DNA of 64,000 nucleotides, taken from contig NZ_CP009747.1 in the NCBI RefSeq assembly GCF_000800255.1, positions 3,224,001 to 3,288,000 of the forward strand. The letters run 5' to 3'. The translations under genes and the position numbers were made by a program. The notes under the pieces were generated by a model. It was not told the origin of the DNA and did no database searches. It worked only from the letters and a program-made list of their open reading frames with translations. Shown here piece after piece: positions 53,716-61,272 of this stretch. Source of the DNA: Pseudomonas parafulva. Its GTDB lineage: Bacteria; Pseudomonadota; Gammaproteobacteria; Pseudomonadales; Pseudomonadaceae. Position 1 is the first letter of the stretch, and each line of letters begins with the position of its first letter.

Positions 53716-54724
53716 CCATGAACAGCGTATCCGGCTGCTGCTGCGCCAGGGCATCATTGCCGTCCAGTTGCTGGTGATCGTCACCTGGGGCCTGGTGCAT
53801 GTGATGCTGGCCGAACGCCTCAGCCGGCCCGGCGCCTGGGTCACCCTGGCGACGTTGTCAGGGCTGTTTCTGATCCAGACCTTCACCGTTTCCCACCGCG
53901 TCTGGCGGTTTTCCGGGCTGCTGTTCGTGTTGGCAGCGGTCAGCGGCTTTCGCCTGATCTTCGAGGAATACCCGCTGCTGTACGAACACTACGCCCTGCC
54001 CCTGACGGTGCTGGCGGTGGTCGGTGCCTCGCTGCTGATTCGCGGACCGATGGATTACCTGGTGGTCGCCTCGCTCACCTGGCTGCTGGTCTGGCCCTTC
54101 GCCGGCTCCGCGCACGACAGCGCGCGCTGGAGCTATCTGGCGCTGTTCGTGACCTTTTCCATTGGTCTGGGCTGGATCAACAGCCGCACTTACCTGCGCG
54201 CGCTGCAGGTCACCCTGGACGTGGAGCAGCACTACCGCACGCTGTCGGAGACCGATCACCTGACCGGCCTGCTCAACCGCCGCGCGCTCATGGAGCGCTT
54301 CGAGCGTTTCGTCGCCAGCCATCCGGCGGGCTACTTCATGATGATCGACATCGACGACTTCAAGCGGGTCAACGACAGCCTCGGCCATGCGGCGGGCGAC
54401 CAGGTGCTGTGCCTGCTGGCCCGGCGCCTGAAAGCCAAGGCCGGGGCCGACTACGTCGGCCGTCTGGGCGGCGAGGAGTTCGGCATCATTCTCAATACCC
54501 AGGACGCTTCGCGGGCCGTGGCCTGGGCAGAAAGCCTGCTACAGGAGGTACGTCAGTCGCGCGACGCACCCGCGCCCTTCACCTTCAGCGCGGGCCTGGT
54601 ACCCTTCGTCCACGGCCAGGCACTGTCGGACATCCTCATCCATGCCGACCGCAACCTGTACCGGGCCAAGCGCGCCGGCAAGGACCGCGTGCAACTGGGC
54701 AGCCCCACCGGCCTGCCGGTGTGA
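53666..54724 (+). CDS. Membrane-bound diguanylate cyclase (GGDEF)
   Basis: A 352-aa protein with six predicted N-terminal membrane helices (about residues 15-185) and a C-terminal GGDEF domain (about 190-345) with TDHLTGLLNRRALMERF, MIDIDDFKRVNDSLGHAAGD and the active-site GRLGGEEFG. GGEEF is a catalytically competent form. No RxxD inhibitory site is seen five residues upstream, so product inhibition may be absent. The ATG at 53666 lies inside the upstream gene; an ATG at 53696 is an alternative. Confidence 0.9.
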   Translation: MPRNLESLSPMPSVSASHEQRIRLLLRQGIIAVQLLVIVTWGLVHVMLAERLSRPGAWVTLATLSGLFLIQTFTVSHRVWRFSGLLFVLAAVSGFRLIFEEYPLLYEHYALPLTVLAVVGASLLIRGPMDYLVVASLTWLLVWPFAGSAHDSARWSYLALFVTFSIGLGWINSRTYLRALQVTLDVEQHYRTLSETDHLTGLLNRRALMERFERFVASHPAGYFMMIDIDDFKRVNDSLGHAAGDQVLCLLARRLKAKAGADYVGRLGGEEFGIILNTQDASRAVAWAESLLQEVRQSRDAPAPFTFSAGLVPFVHGQALSDILIHADRNLYRAKRAGKDRVQLGSPTGLPV

Positions 54725-54844
54725 CACGCGCGCCGGTGAGTCGTTGCCGGGGCGGATGAAATAGGCCCCGGTCGGCGAGTCGATGGTTTCCAACGCCCCT
54801 TCCTGCCGTTACTCTCGGCACTCTTCATTGCCCGAGCCACCCCG

Positions 54845-55342
54845 ATGCGTCGCTTCCTCGTTCCCCTCGTGCTGGCCTGCACCAGCGCGCTCGCCCACGC
54901 GCAGACCAGCGCGCCGGCGGCCTGGACCCTCAAGGACCAGTTCGACACCGCCTACACCCTGGACCCGGCTACGCGCGTGGTGCTGATCGCCCGCAGCCAC
55001 GCCACCGCCAACCTGGTCAACAGCGCCGTGGAGCACACCCAGCCCGGCTACCTGGATGCCCGCAAGGTGGTATTCGTCGCCGACATCGCCCGCGTGCCAG
55101 GGCTGGTGCTCAAATTCCTGGTGCCGAACATGCGCTCGGCCAACTACCGCATCCTGCTCGACCGCGACGGCCAGGTGGCCGAACGTTACGCGGGCGATCG
55201 CGAGACGGTGCAGTGGCTGGACATGGACCAGGGCAAGGTGGTGCGCGAGCGTCATTTCGAGGATCTTGCCAGCCTGCGCCAGGCCCTGGCCTCGCTGGTG
55301 CCGCCGCAGGGTGACGGGCAAGCGGCGCAGACGCGTCCGTAA
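54845..55342 (+). CDS. Periplasmic protein of unknown function (thioredoxin-fold-like)
   Basis: A 165-aa protein with a signal peptide (residues 1-20, cleavage after AHA). The mature part alternates strands and helices (TRVVLIARSHATANLVNSAV, VFVADIARVPGLVLKF, YRILLDRDGQVAERY), compatible with a thioredoxin-like fold, but no CxxC pair is present. The real function is unknown. Convergent or coupled partners are absent; a CCGGGGC/GCCCCGG dyad (54745-54769) upstream may terminate the cyclase transcript. Confidence 0.75.
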   Translation: MRRFLVPLVLACTSALAHAQTSAPAAWTLKDQFDTAYTLDPATRVVLIARSHATANLVNSAVEHTQPGYLDARKVVFVADIARVPGLVLKFLVPNMRSANYRILLDRDGQVAERYAGDRETVQWLDMDQGKVVRERHFEDLASLRQALASLVPPQGDGQAAQTRP

Positions 55343-55478
55343 GCCGCTTTGTTCAGCGCGTTCGGCACGTCTGCGACAGGCGGTGGTCCAAGCTCTGACC
55401 GAGATCGAATAAGCCGAGGGCTTGCGTCATCAGAACGCCAACCCACAGCCGACTTCACTGCCTTAGCCCGGAGCCGCC

Positions 55479-56264
55479 ATGAGCCAGCCCATCTTCCCCC
55501 AGCCCTTCGAAGCCATCGGCTGTGCCCAGTGCCGTAACCTGGACAGCCTGGGTTTCGACATCACCATGGCGTTCCAGCCCATCGTCCATGTGCCCACGGG
55601 CAAGCCCTTCGCCTATGAGGCGCTGGTGCGGGGGCTGAACGGCGAAGGCGCGGCGGACATCCTGGCCAAGGTCTCGGCCGACAACATGTACCGCTTCGAT
55701 CAGGCCTGCCGGGTCAAAGCCATCGAGCAAGCGGCGGCGCTGGGCCTGAATCACCTGGACCACTGCAAGCTGAGCATCAATTTCCTGCCCAACGCCGTCT
55801 ACCGCGCCAGCACCTGCATCCGCGCCACCCTGGAAGCCACTCGCACCTTCGACTTCCCGGCCGAAAAATTGATGTTCGAGGTGACCGAAGGTGAGCGCGT
55901 GGAGGATCCCGAGCACCTCAAGTCGATCTTCGCCGAATACAAGAACCAGGGTTTCACCACCGCCATCGACGACTTCGGCTCAGGCTATTCGGGCCTGAAC
56001 CTGCTGGCCGAGTTCCAGCCGGACATCCTCAAGCTGGACATGGCCCTGACCCGCCGCATCAGCAAAGACCCCGTGCGCCAGGCCATCGTCGCCGGCATCG
56101 TGCTGGTGGCCCTGCGCCTGGGCATCACACTGGTCGCCGAGGGCATCGAGACCCAGGCCGAGTGCGACGCCCTGTCCGGGCTGGGGGTGGAGTTGATGCA
56201 GGGGTATCTGTTTGCCAAACCTGAAGTGAATGCATTGCCGCTGGTGGAGCGGCTGCGCGGCTGA
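55479..56264 (+). CDS. EAL-domain c-di-GMP phosphodiesterase
   Basis: A 261-aa stand-alone EAL protein. All main catalytic motifs are visible: YEALVRG, SINFLPNAVY, FEVTEGERVED, AIDDFGSGYSG, ILKLD, VAEGIET and QGYLFAKP. It should therefore be an active phosphodiesterase. An N-terminal IGCAQCRNL pair of Cys could bind metal or form a disulfide. Its proximity to the GGDEF gene suggests antagonistic c-di-GMP control, though it is a separate transcription unit. Confidence 0.93.
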   Translation: MSQPIFPQPFEAIGCAQCRNLDSLGFDITMAFQPIVHVPTGKPFAYEALVRGLNGEGAADILAKVSADNMYRFDQACRVKAIEQAAALGLNHLDHCKLSINFLPNAVYRASTCIRATLEATRTFDFPAEKLMFEVTEGERVEDPEHLKSIFAEYKNQGFTTAIDDFGSGYSGLNLLAEFQPDILKLDMALTRRISKDPVRQAIVAGIVLVALRLGITLVAEGIETQAECDALSGLGVELMQGYLFAKPEVNALPLVERLRG

Positions 56265-56442
56265 GCGCTAGGCCGCGGTGGCTCGCCAGCGATGCGGTCC
56301 AAGCGGCCCGGCAAGGCGCGAGTTGTCATCCACCGAGAATGCGCATACCTGTAGCGATTGGCACAGCCGCGTCCGTTGCTGTTCGACTTGGCTGAGCGCA
56401 GCGTCGGACCACGCGGCGCCGAACTTGAGCGATTTCTGTGCT

Positions 56443-56778
56443 CTATAGCTCGATGAATGTGTCGTGGTCCTGGTAGTAGTTCAGTGCCCTGACGTAGTCC
56501 TCGTGCCGGGCATCAGGCCTGGACTGTTGCAATGACCACACCACATCTGCGAACTGCTGACCTGAGTAAAGGTAGCTCAGGCCTTCATGCTGAACAGCCG
56601 GCGGATACACTTCATGATCGTGTTCGACATCGGGATAGCCGGCAATGAAGTAGCGCACGGCCAAGTCGAGGTCGTCCTGATCCTCGCCGTAGAGGCAAAA
56701 GTAGTCGCCCTGTTCACCCTCCACCTTCACCGCCTCGATGATGTCGGCCAGCGCGTGGAAAGCATTCAGTTGCAGCAT
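56443..56778 (-). CDS. Small acidic protein of unknown function (immunity-like)
   Basis: A 111-aa acidic protein (MLQLNAFHALADIIEAVKVEGEQGDYFCLYGED) with alternating helices and strands and many aromatic residues, no membrane segment. In style it resembles small Pseudomonas proteins encoded beside polymorphic toxins, perhaps DUF7716-like, but I cannot confirm a family. A strong AAGGAGA lies 7 nt upstream. It is divergent from the candidate toxin-immunity pair, which supports an accessory or orphan-immunity role. Confidence 0.75.
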   Translation of the reverse strand: MLQLNAFHALADIIEAVKVEGEQGDYFCLYGEDQDDLDLAVRYFIAGYPDVEHDHEVYPPAVQHEGLSYLYSGQQFADVVWSLQQSRPDARHEDYVRALNYYQDHDTFIEL

Positions 56779-56949
56779 GAGCGTCTCCTTTTACTGTGCT
56801 TCAAGTACGGTATCCATCTATTTTCGTACAGGCAAGCGGGCGACTTCCGACATACGCAACGACGATGAATGCCTAATCTCGCGATCCAGCCAACGTCGAG
56901 CGGGCGCTGCTCTGCCGGGCAGCCTCCACGTCTCGCACAGGATCGTCGT

Positions 56950-57858
56950 GTGGACCGCATAAATATCGAAAATATCCCTGGATCGTCATTCCGCGCAATC
57001 GCCTTGGCTCGCACGGAATTACTCATCAATACGCAAAAGCTGTTCGCGGCGATTGATAGAGATTTCAACATAGCAGGGGCAGGCGTGGTGTATGCCGACC
57101 CGCACTACAAACCTTTGGTATTACGAGAATTTCAACCCCTTTGCAGCCCTCACCCCAAGAAGTTGCTGATTCATAAGCTTCTGCACCCCGTTGCCCCCGA
57201 GCAATACATACAGCGGCATGCAAATGATCCACGGCAGTCGCGGCTGCTTCAGGAGTTGGCGAACACAAGCTTGAGTTGTGCAGGCGCGGTGGGTAGCTTG
57301 GTATTGATGTGGATGGGTGGCGCCCTGACCGTCTTTACTGGCGGACCTGGGCTAGTGCTTAGCATGGCAGGATATGCAGCCTTAGCAGCCTCAGCAAGCC
57401 AATGCGGGCTTGGTGCATACCGAGTAGGGCTGGAGATACATGATCCATTGATGAACGATGCGCTAGATAGTGAGACTTGGTTCAATATCATATCGCCCCT
57501 GCTAGATGCGATATCGCTACTTGGGGCTAGCGCTTCTCTCGCAACAGTAACCAAGCAATTGTTAATACGTAAAAAAGCGACGGGACTTAGCTGGTACTTA
57601 TTAGGCACAAAATTAAGTCGACAGCAACGAACTCAACTAATGAAAGAAATAATTTCCATTAAACACCCTACCCTGACCGCCAAGCAAATCAAACTTCAAC
57701 AGCGCATTGGAGCGCTTCCCAAACGCTATACACCCCTTCAAATAAGAAAATCCACATTAACACTTATTGGTGAGTCACTGAATACTGCGATAGGCTTTAC
57801 TGGAAGTAGCTCGATCCAGAACATGGCAGTCACACTGATCGAAGAGAACCCAACATAA
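56950..57858 (+). CDS. Candidate membrane-active toxin
   Basis: A 302-aa protein of low GC with a polar, basic N- and C-terminus and two long hydrophobic segments: residues about 107-153 (SLSCAGAVGSLVLMWMGGAL onwards, rich in Gly/Ala) and about 178-202. A long Gly/Ala-rich hydrophobic hairpin inside an otherwise soluble chain is typical of pore-forming effectors and bacteriocins. The C-terminal 100 residues are basic (IRKKATGLSWYLLGTKLSRQ). I chose a GTG at 56950 with AGGA 5 nt upstream; an in-frame ATG at 56869 would add 27 residues encoded in high-GC DNA of a different character. The stop overlaps the next ATG. It resembles a Pseudomonas family sometimes labelled NAD synthetase, a label its sequence does not support. 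Confidence 0.65.
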   Translation: MDRINIENIPGSSFRAIALARTELLINTQKLFAAIDRDFNIAGAGVVYADPHYKPLVLREFQPLCSPHPKKLLIHKLLHPVAPEQYIQRHANDPRQSRLLQELANTSLSCAGAVGSLVLMWMGGALTVFTGGPGLVLSMAGYAALAASASQCGLGAYRVGLEIHDPLMNDALDSETWFNIISPLLDAISLLGASASLATVTKQLLIRKKATGLSWYLLGTKLSRQQRTQLMKEIISIKHPTLTAKQIKLQQRIGALPKRYTPLQIRKSTLTLIGESLNTAIGFTGSSSIQNMAVTLIEENPT

Positions 57859-58292
57859 TGCCTACCTTACTCAATCGGTCCAGGTTCTTTAGCCGTTTCT
57901 TCCCAATTGCTGCCCTCAGTATGCTGCTAACGATCATCGGCAGTTCGATAGCCACCGTCTGCATGGCCTCTCTTTACTTATCCGAAAATCCCCACTTCCA
58001 TGAATTCGCGGTCACTACGTTGATGCTCTGCATTTTGATACTCACGACTGCCCAATACGCCGTCATCCGAGGCTTGGGAGAAGCCACGTGGTTAATTGTC
58101 ATGCTACTGATTCTTTGTCTGATGTGCTGCATGTGGTCTTATGTAAGTTCAAATATGCCGTTGTACGCTTTGGTTGGAACGGTAACGGCCAGCTCGGCGT
58201 TGGCCTGCCTCAACAGCCGCCGCTACCGCCAGTTGTGCAAGCGGGTAAAGGTGATTCGTCGAATGCGTGAACGCTTGTCACACACGTTCTGA
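57858..58292 (+). CDS. Four-helix membrane protein, candidate immunity factor
   Basis: A 144-aa protein with four predicted membrane helices (about residues 13-38, 52-72, 77-97 and 103-122) and a basic C-terminus. Its ATG shares one base with the stop of the preceding gene (TAATG), so it is translationally coupled to it. Small polytopic inner-membrane proteins encoded right after a pore-forming toxin are characteristic immunity proteins, which is the inferred role. The gene is AT-rich like its partner. I do not recognise a named family. Confidence 0.65.
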   Translation: MPTLLNRSRFFSRFFPIAALSMLLTIIGSSIATVCMASLYLSENPHFHEFAVTTLMLCILILTTAQYAVIRGLGEATWLIVMLLILCLMCCMWSYVSSNMPLYALVGTVTASSALACLNSRRYRQLCKRVKVIRRMRERLSHTF

Positions 58293-58448
58293 AATCCACA
58301 CCATCCGACACTGTCGCGCGCGTCTTATGGGAGCAGCCTCGTGTCGCCACAAATCCGCGCAGGGTTACAGGCCTCAAGGCTGTGGACTTTCCAGGCAACG
58401 CCTGGAGAACACCCCCGTCACTTCACCGCGAGGCAACTCCCCTACCGC

Positions 58449-58673
58449 CTACCGGCCCTTTCCTCCACAGCCGTCGAACAACGCACCGCATTGCTCTGCC
58501 ATTAACCGGCTGATGATACGGATCGCCTGATGAATGCCCGCCGTACCGCGCACACTCAACTGCGGATTGTGCTCGCACTCGAGCAAGTCATCCTGCTGGG
58601 CCAGCGCCTCGCCCAGCAACTCGAGTGTCCAGGCATAGGATTGAATGGTCGAAAGCCGCTCCCGGTCAGTCAT
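58449..58673 (-). CDS. Small Pseudomonas protein of unknown function
   Basis: A 74-aa soluble, helical protein starting MTDRERLSTIQSYAWTLELLGEAL, with a conserved-looking core NPQLSVRGTAGIHQAIRIISRLM. No membrane segment or catalytic motif. Its ATG overlaps the stop of a short upstream reading frame (58670-58792) by 4 nt, suggesting coupled translation. Function unknown. Confidence 0.6.
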   Translation of the reverse strand: MTDRERLSTIQSYAWTLELLGEALAQQDDLLECEHNPQLSVRGTAGIHQAIRIISRLMAEQCGALFDGCGGKGR

Positions 58674-58792
58674 GACGCACCTGCCTGGGCTGTTGCTTGA
58701 ATTCGGGATGAGCGGGGTACGGAGGGGCGCCACGTGCAGCGCGGCGGAGAACGGATGCGAGGATCCTGCGAGGGGTAGCGGTGAGCATGCAT
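58670..58792 (-). CDS. Possible 40-aa leader ORF, Arg/Pro-rich
   Basis: A 40-codon frame MHAHRYPSQDPRIRS... preceded by AAGGAAAT at good spacing and ending in a TGA that overlaps the ATG of the next gene. No homology is recognised, and the composition (Arg, Pro, Ser) is what random GC-rich DNA often gives. The ribosome-binding site and the 4-nt overlap are the only support; it may be a translational leader. Confidence 0.3.
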   Translation of the reverse strand: MHAHRYPSQDPRIRSPPRCTWRPSVPRSSRIQATAQAGAS

Positions 58793-58936
58793 GATTTCCT
58801 TTTCAGTTGAACACCACGTCAATCGTCGCCAAACGATTGGGTGGCAGCTGTACGCAGGTTGGCGAACCGAGGAAAAGGAACCCGGCAGACCCGAAGGTCT
58901 CCCACGCACAGCCGCCATTTCACGAAGATGCGGACA

Positions 58937-59090
58937 CAAAAAAAGCGCCTGCAATCGTGATCGGGGCGCCGATGCGCCTTTTACATTCGGGTCGCCAAAC
59001 CCGATCGCGGAGATTGCCGCGACAGACAGAATTTAGGCCTATCGCTGACTCAGTGCAAGCCGCTGAGGGCGTGCGCCGCGCTGCGACGTA
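58937..59090 (-). ncRNA. Candidate structured RNA ending in a terminator
   Basis: Read on the minus strand, consecutive stem-loops appear: CTCAG/CTGAG (59067-59049), CGCGG-CAATCT-CCGCG (59021-59006), TCGGGT-TTGGCG-ACCCGA (59004-58987), and GCGCC...GGCGC with an inner CGAT/ATTG pairing (about 58970-58945) followed by seven T residues. Tightly packed hairpins closed by an intrinsic terminator suggest a small RNA or a leader/attenuator for the small genes at 58449-58792. No promoter is assigned. The rest of the 518-nt gap between 58792 and 59311 (58793-58936 and 59091-59310) shows no gene or other clear structure. Confidence 0.35.
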
Positions 59091-59310
59091 AGTTTTGGGA
59101 ACCGTCCGACGCGCAGCACTGCGTTGCACAAGCGCGCCATCCTTCACCAAGGAAATCGACATGAGCAGTGCTCATCAAGCGGCTCGCTCTCCAAACGGGC
59201 GATAGGCGGCGGCGCTAGGACCGGAACTACATGAAACATTCTTCAGAACGTATTAGTCCCGCTGGGTCCTGGCGGTCGCTAACATGGCGTTTTTACCCAG
59301 AGAAATACCG

Positions 59311-60090
59311 ATGACTCGCATACTGTCCCTTGCGGCCCTTATGGTCGCCTCCATGACATGCTCGGCCGCTGATGCAACGTCGGCACAGACCCTCACCGTT
59401 CTGAGTTCCGGCGGCATCATGGGTGCGATCCAGGCCGTCGCGCCGACTTATGAAAAGCAGTTCGGCGTGAAACTCGAAGTGCTTGCCGCGCCCTCGATGG
59501 GCGACACGCCTCAGGCCGTTCCAAACAGGCTGGCGCGTGGTGAGCACGCTGACGTCGTGCTCATGGTAGGTTCGGCGCTGGACAATTTGGTGAAAGCGGG
59601 CCAAGTGGATAAAACCAGCCGGGTCGACCTCGGCGAATCGTTCATTGCCATGGCCGTGCGTAAAGGCGCCCCGAAACCGCAGATCGGCACCATGGAGCAG
59701 TTTCGCACAGTGCTCTTGAACAGCAGCTCGGTCGCTTACTCCGACAGCGCGAGCGGTGTCTACCTGTCCAAGACTCTGTTCCCGCGCATGCAACTGGGCG
59801 AGCAGTTTCTGGCCAAGGCTCACATGATCCCTGCTGAACCGGTCGGCTCGGTGGTCGCTCGCGGCCAGGCCGAAATCGGCTTCCAACAGCTAAGCGAACT
59901 CAAGCCGGTACAGGGTATCGATATCGTCGGTCTGATTCCCGACCAGGCGCAGAAAATGACCCTGTATTCTGGCGCAGTCGTCAGCAAGAGCGAACATCAC
60001 GCAGCAGCCCAGGCGCTGCTCGATTACCTGGCATCGACAAAAGCTGATAAAGCGATCCAGGACAGCGGCCTGAAGCCAGTAGCTCATTGA
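59311..60090 (+). CDS. Secreted ModA-like binding protein, probable aconitate isomerase
   Basis: A 259-aa protein with a signal peptide (residues 1-22, MTRILSLAALMVASMTCSAADA) and a type II periplasmic-binding fold of the molybdate/sulfate kind (LTVLSSGGIMGAIQAVAPTYEK; GEHADVVLMVGSALDNLV; ARGQAEIGFQQLSELKPV). No ABC permease or ATPase is encoded nearby. The Pseudomonas periplasmic aconitate isomerase is a protein of this size and fold, and the neighbours here handle tricarboxylates, so trans- to cis-aconitate isomerisation is the inferred activity. A solute-binding protein remains the alternative. The ATG at 59311 is chosen over 59284 to give a normal signal peptide. Confidence 0.75.
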   Translation: MTRILSLAALMVASMTCSAADATSAQTLTVLSSGGIMGAIQAVAPTYEKQFGVKLEVLAAPSMGDTPQAVPNRLARGEHADVVLMVGSALDNLVKAGQVDKTSRVDLGESFIAMAVRKGAPKPQIGTMEQFRTVLLNSSSVAYSDSASGVYLSKTLFPRMQLGEQFLAKAHMIPAEPVGSVVARGQAEIGFQQLSELKPVQGIDIVGLIPDQAQKMTLYSGAVVSKSEHHAAAQALLDYLASTKADKAIQDSGLKPVAH

Positions 60091-60123
60091 GCACACTGAT
60101 GCGCGTCAGACCGGGCGCAACGT

Positions 60124-60152
60124 GGGGCTTGAGCGGGTGACCGACAAGCCCC
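60124..60152. terminator. Possible bidirectional terminator hairpin
   Basis: GGGGCTTG (60124-60131) and CAAGCCCC (60145-60152) form an 8-bp stem with a 13-nt loop between the convergent ends of the isomerase-like and LysR genes. There is no T tract, so the assignment is weak. Confidence 0.35.
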
Positions 60153-60233
60153 CGCGCGCGGGTCAGATCATACAACCGAGCCTGCCCTGGCCCACAGCTC
60201 TGGCAACGGCGATGCGCGCCCCACCCGTGACCG

Positions 60234-61127
60234 TCAACGATTAGGCCATTTGGCCAACAGAATCGATACGAACTTCTCCGCCGCTGGCGACAGAGACGCC
60301 CCTCGGCGATACACCAATCCCAGGGTCCGGGTGACTTGGGGATCGATCAGCGGCACACTGACCAGCGTGGGATGGTCGGCATTGGGCATCGCCAAGCTGG
60401 GCATGGCCGATACGCCCAAGCCGGCCTCGACCATGCCCAGTGAAGTCGACAAGTGCTGCACCTCGTAGAACCACTTCGGCCGCAGCGTGAGTCCGGCCAG
60501 CGCATGGTCGAGCAGCATCCGGTTGCCGCTCAATCGGCCTACCCCAATCAATCGATAGTCGGCCAGTTCGGTCCAGGTCACGACATCCTGTTTGGCCAAG
60601 GGGTGGTCACGCCGGCAAGCCAGGACGAAATGCTCCTGCACCAAAGGAACGAACTCAATGTCCGGATGCTGGCCGCTCATCATGTTGATGCCGAAGTCAG
60701 CCTCACCGCGCAACACCGCCTCCAGGCCATCGTTGGCGCTCAGGTCCAAGAGGCGGATGCGGATTTTCGGGTACTGCTCGTTGTAGTCGCGGATGACCGA
60801 GGGCAGAAAGTAGAACGCCGCCGTCGGAATGCACGCCAGTGTGACTTGTCCGCTTTGACGCTCAGCGAGTTCCCGAATACTCAGGATCGAATCCTCGAAG
60901 TCATCGAGCAGGCGTCGGGCCTTGGGTAGAAAATCCCGTCCAACGCTCGTCAGGCTGACGCGACGCGTGGTCCTTTCGAGTAAAGGTGTGCCCAGTCCGT
61001 CTTCCAATTTTTTTATTCGGCGGCTCAACGCAGGTTGGGAAAGATGCAGGAGCTCGGCTGCCTCATGAAAGCTGCCAACTTCCGCGATCTTCACGAAAGA
61101 TCGAATATCTTGCAGCTCATATTCCAT
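60234..61127 (-). CDS. LysR-family regulator (tricarboxylate locus)
   Basis: A 297-aa LysR protein: HTH (residues 1-60, FHEAAELLHLSQPALSRRIKKLE) and effector domain (about 90-295). It is divergent from the PrpF/GalD-type isomerase gene across a region with a strong T-N11-A dyad, and convergent with the aconitate isomerase-like gene. Its likely inducer is the transported tricarboxylate or a derivative. Confidence 0.9.
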   Translation of the reverse strand: MEYELQDIRSFVKIAEVGSFHEAAELLHLSQPALSRRIKKLEDGLGTPLLERTTRRVSLTSVGRDFLPKARRLLDDFEDSILSIRELAERQSGQVTLACIPTAAFYFLPSVIRDYNEQYPKIRIRLLDLSANDGLEAVLRGEADFGINMMSGQHPDIEFVPLVQEHFVLACRRDHPLAKQDVVTWTELADYRLIGVGRLSGNRMLLDHALAGLTLRPKWFYEVQHLSTSLGMVEAGLGVSAMPSLAMPNADHPTLVSVPLIDPQVTRTLGLVYRRGASLSPAAEKFVSILLAKWPNR

Positions 61128-61156
61128 TTCAGATCACTCTCTGACTGCCAGCGAAC

Positions 61157-61175
61157 TATTTCGCCATACGAAATA
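61157..61175. promoter_or_regulatory. LysR operator TATTTCG-N5-CGAAATA
   Basis: A perfect 7-bp dyad with a 5-nt spacer contains the T-N11-A pattern typical of LysR recognition sites. It lies 30 nt upstream of the LysR start and about 98 nt upstream of the isomerase start, the usual activation-site geometry for divergent LysR promoters. Confidence 0.75.
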
Positions 61176-61272
61176 ATAACGACGATTTTTGCATTGGATT
61201 GATTGATGAGGCCCTGTCACTCTTGCCCTCACAACATCAATGATGCCCATTGATCAACAAGAGTGCGAAATT

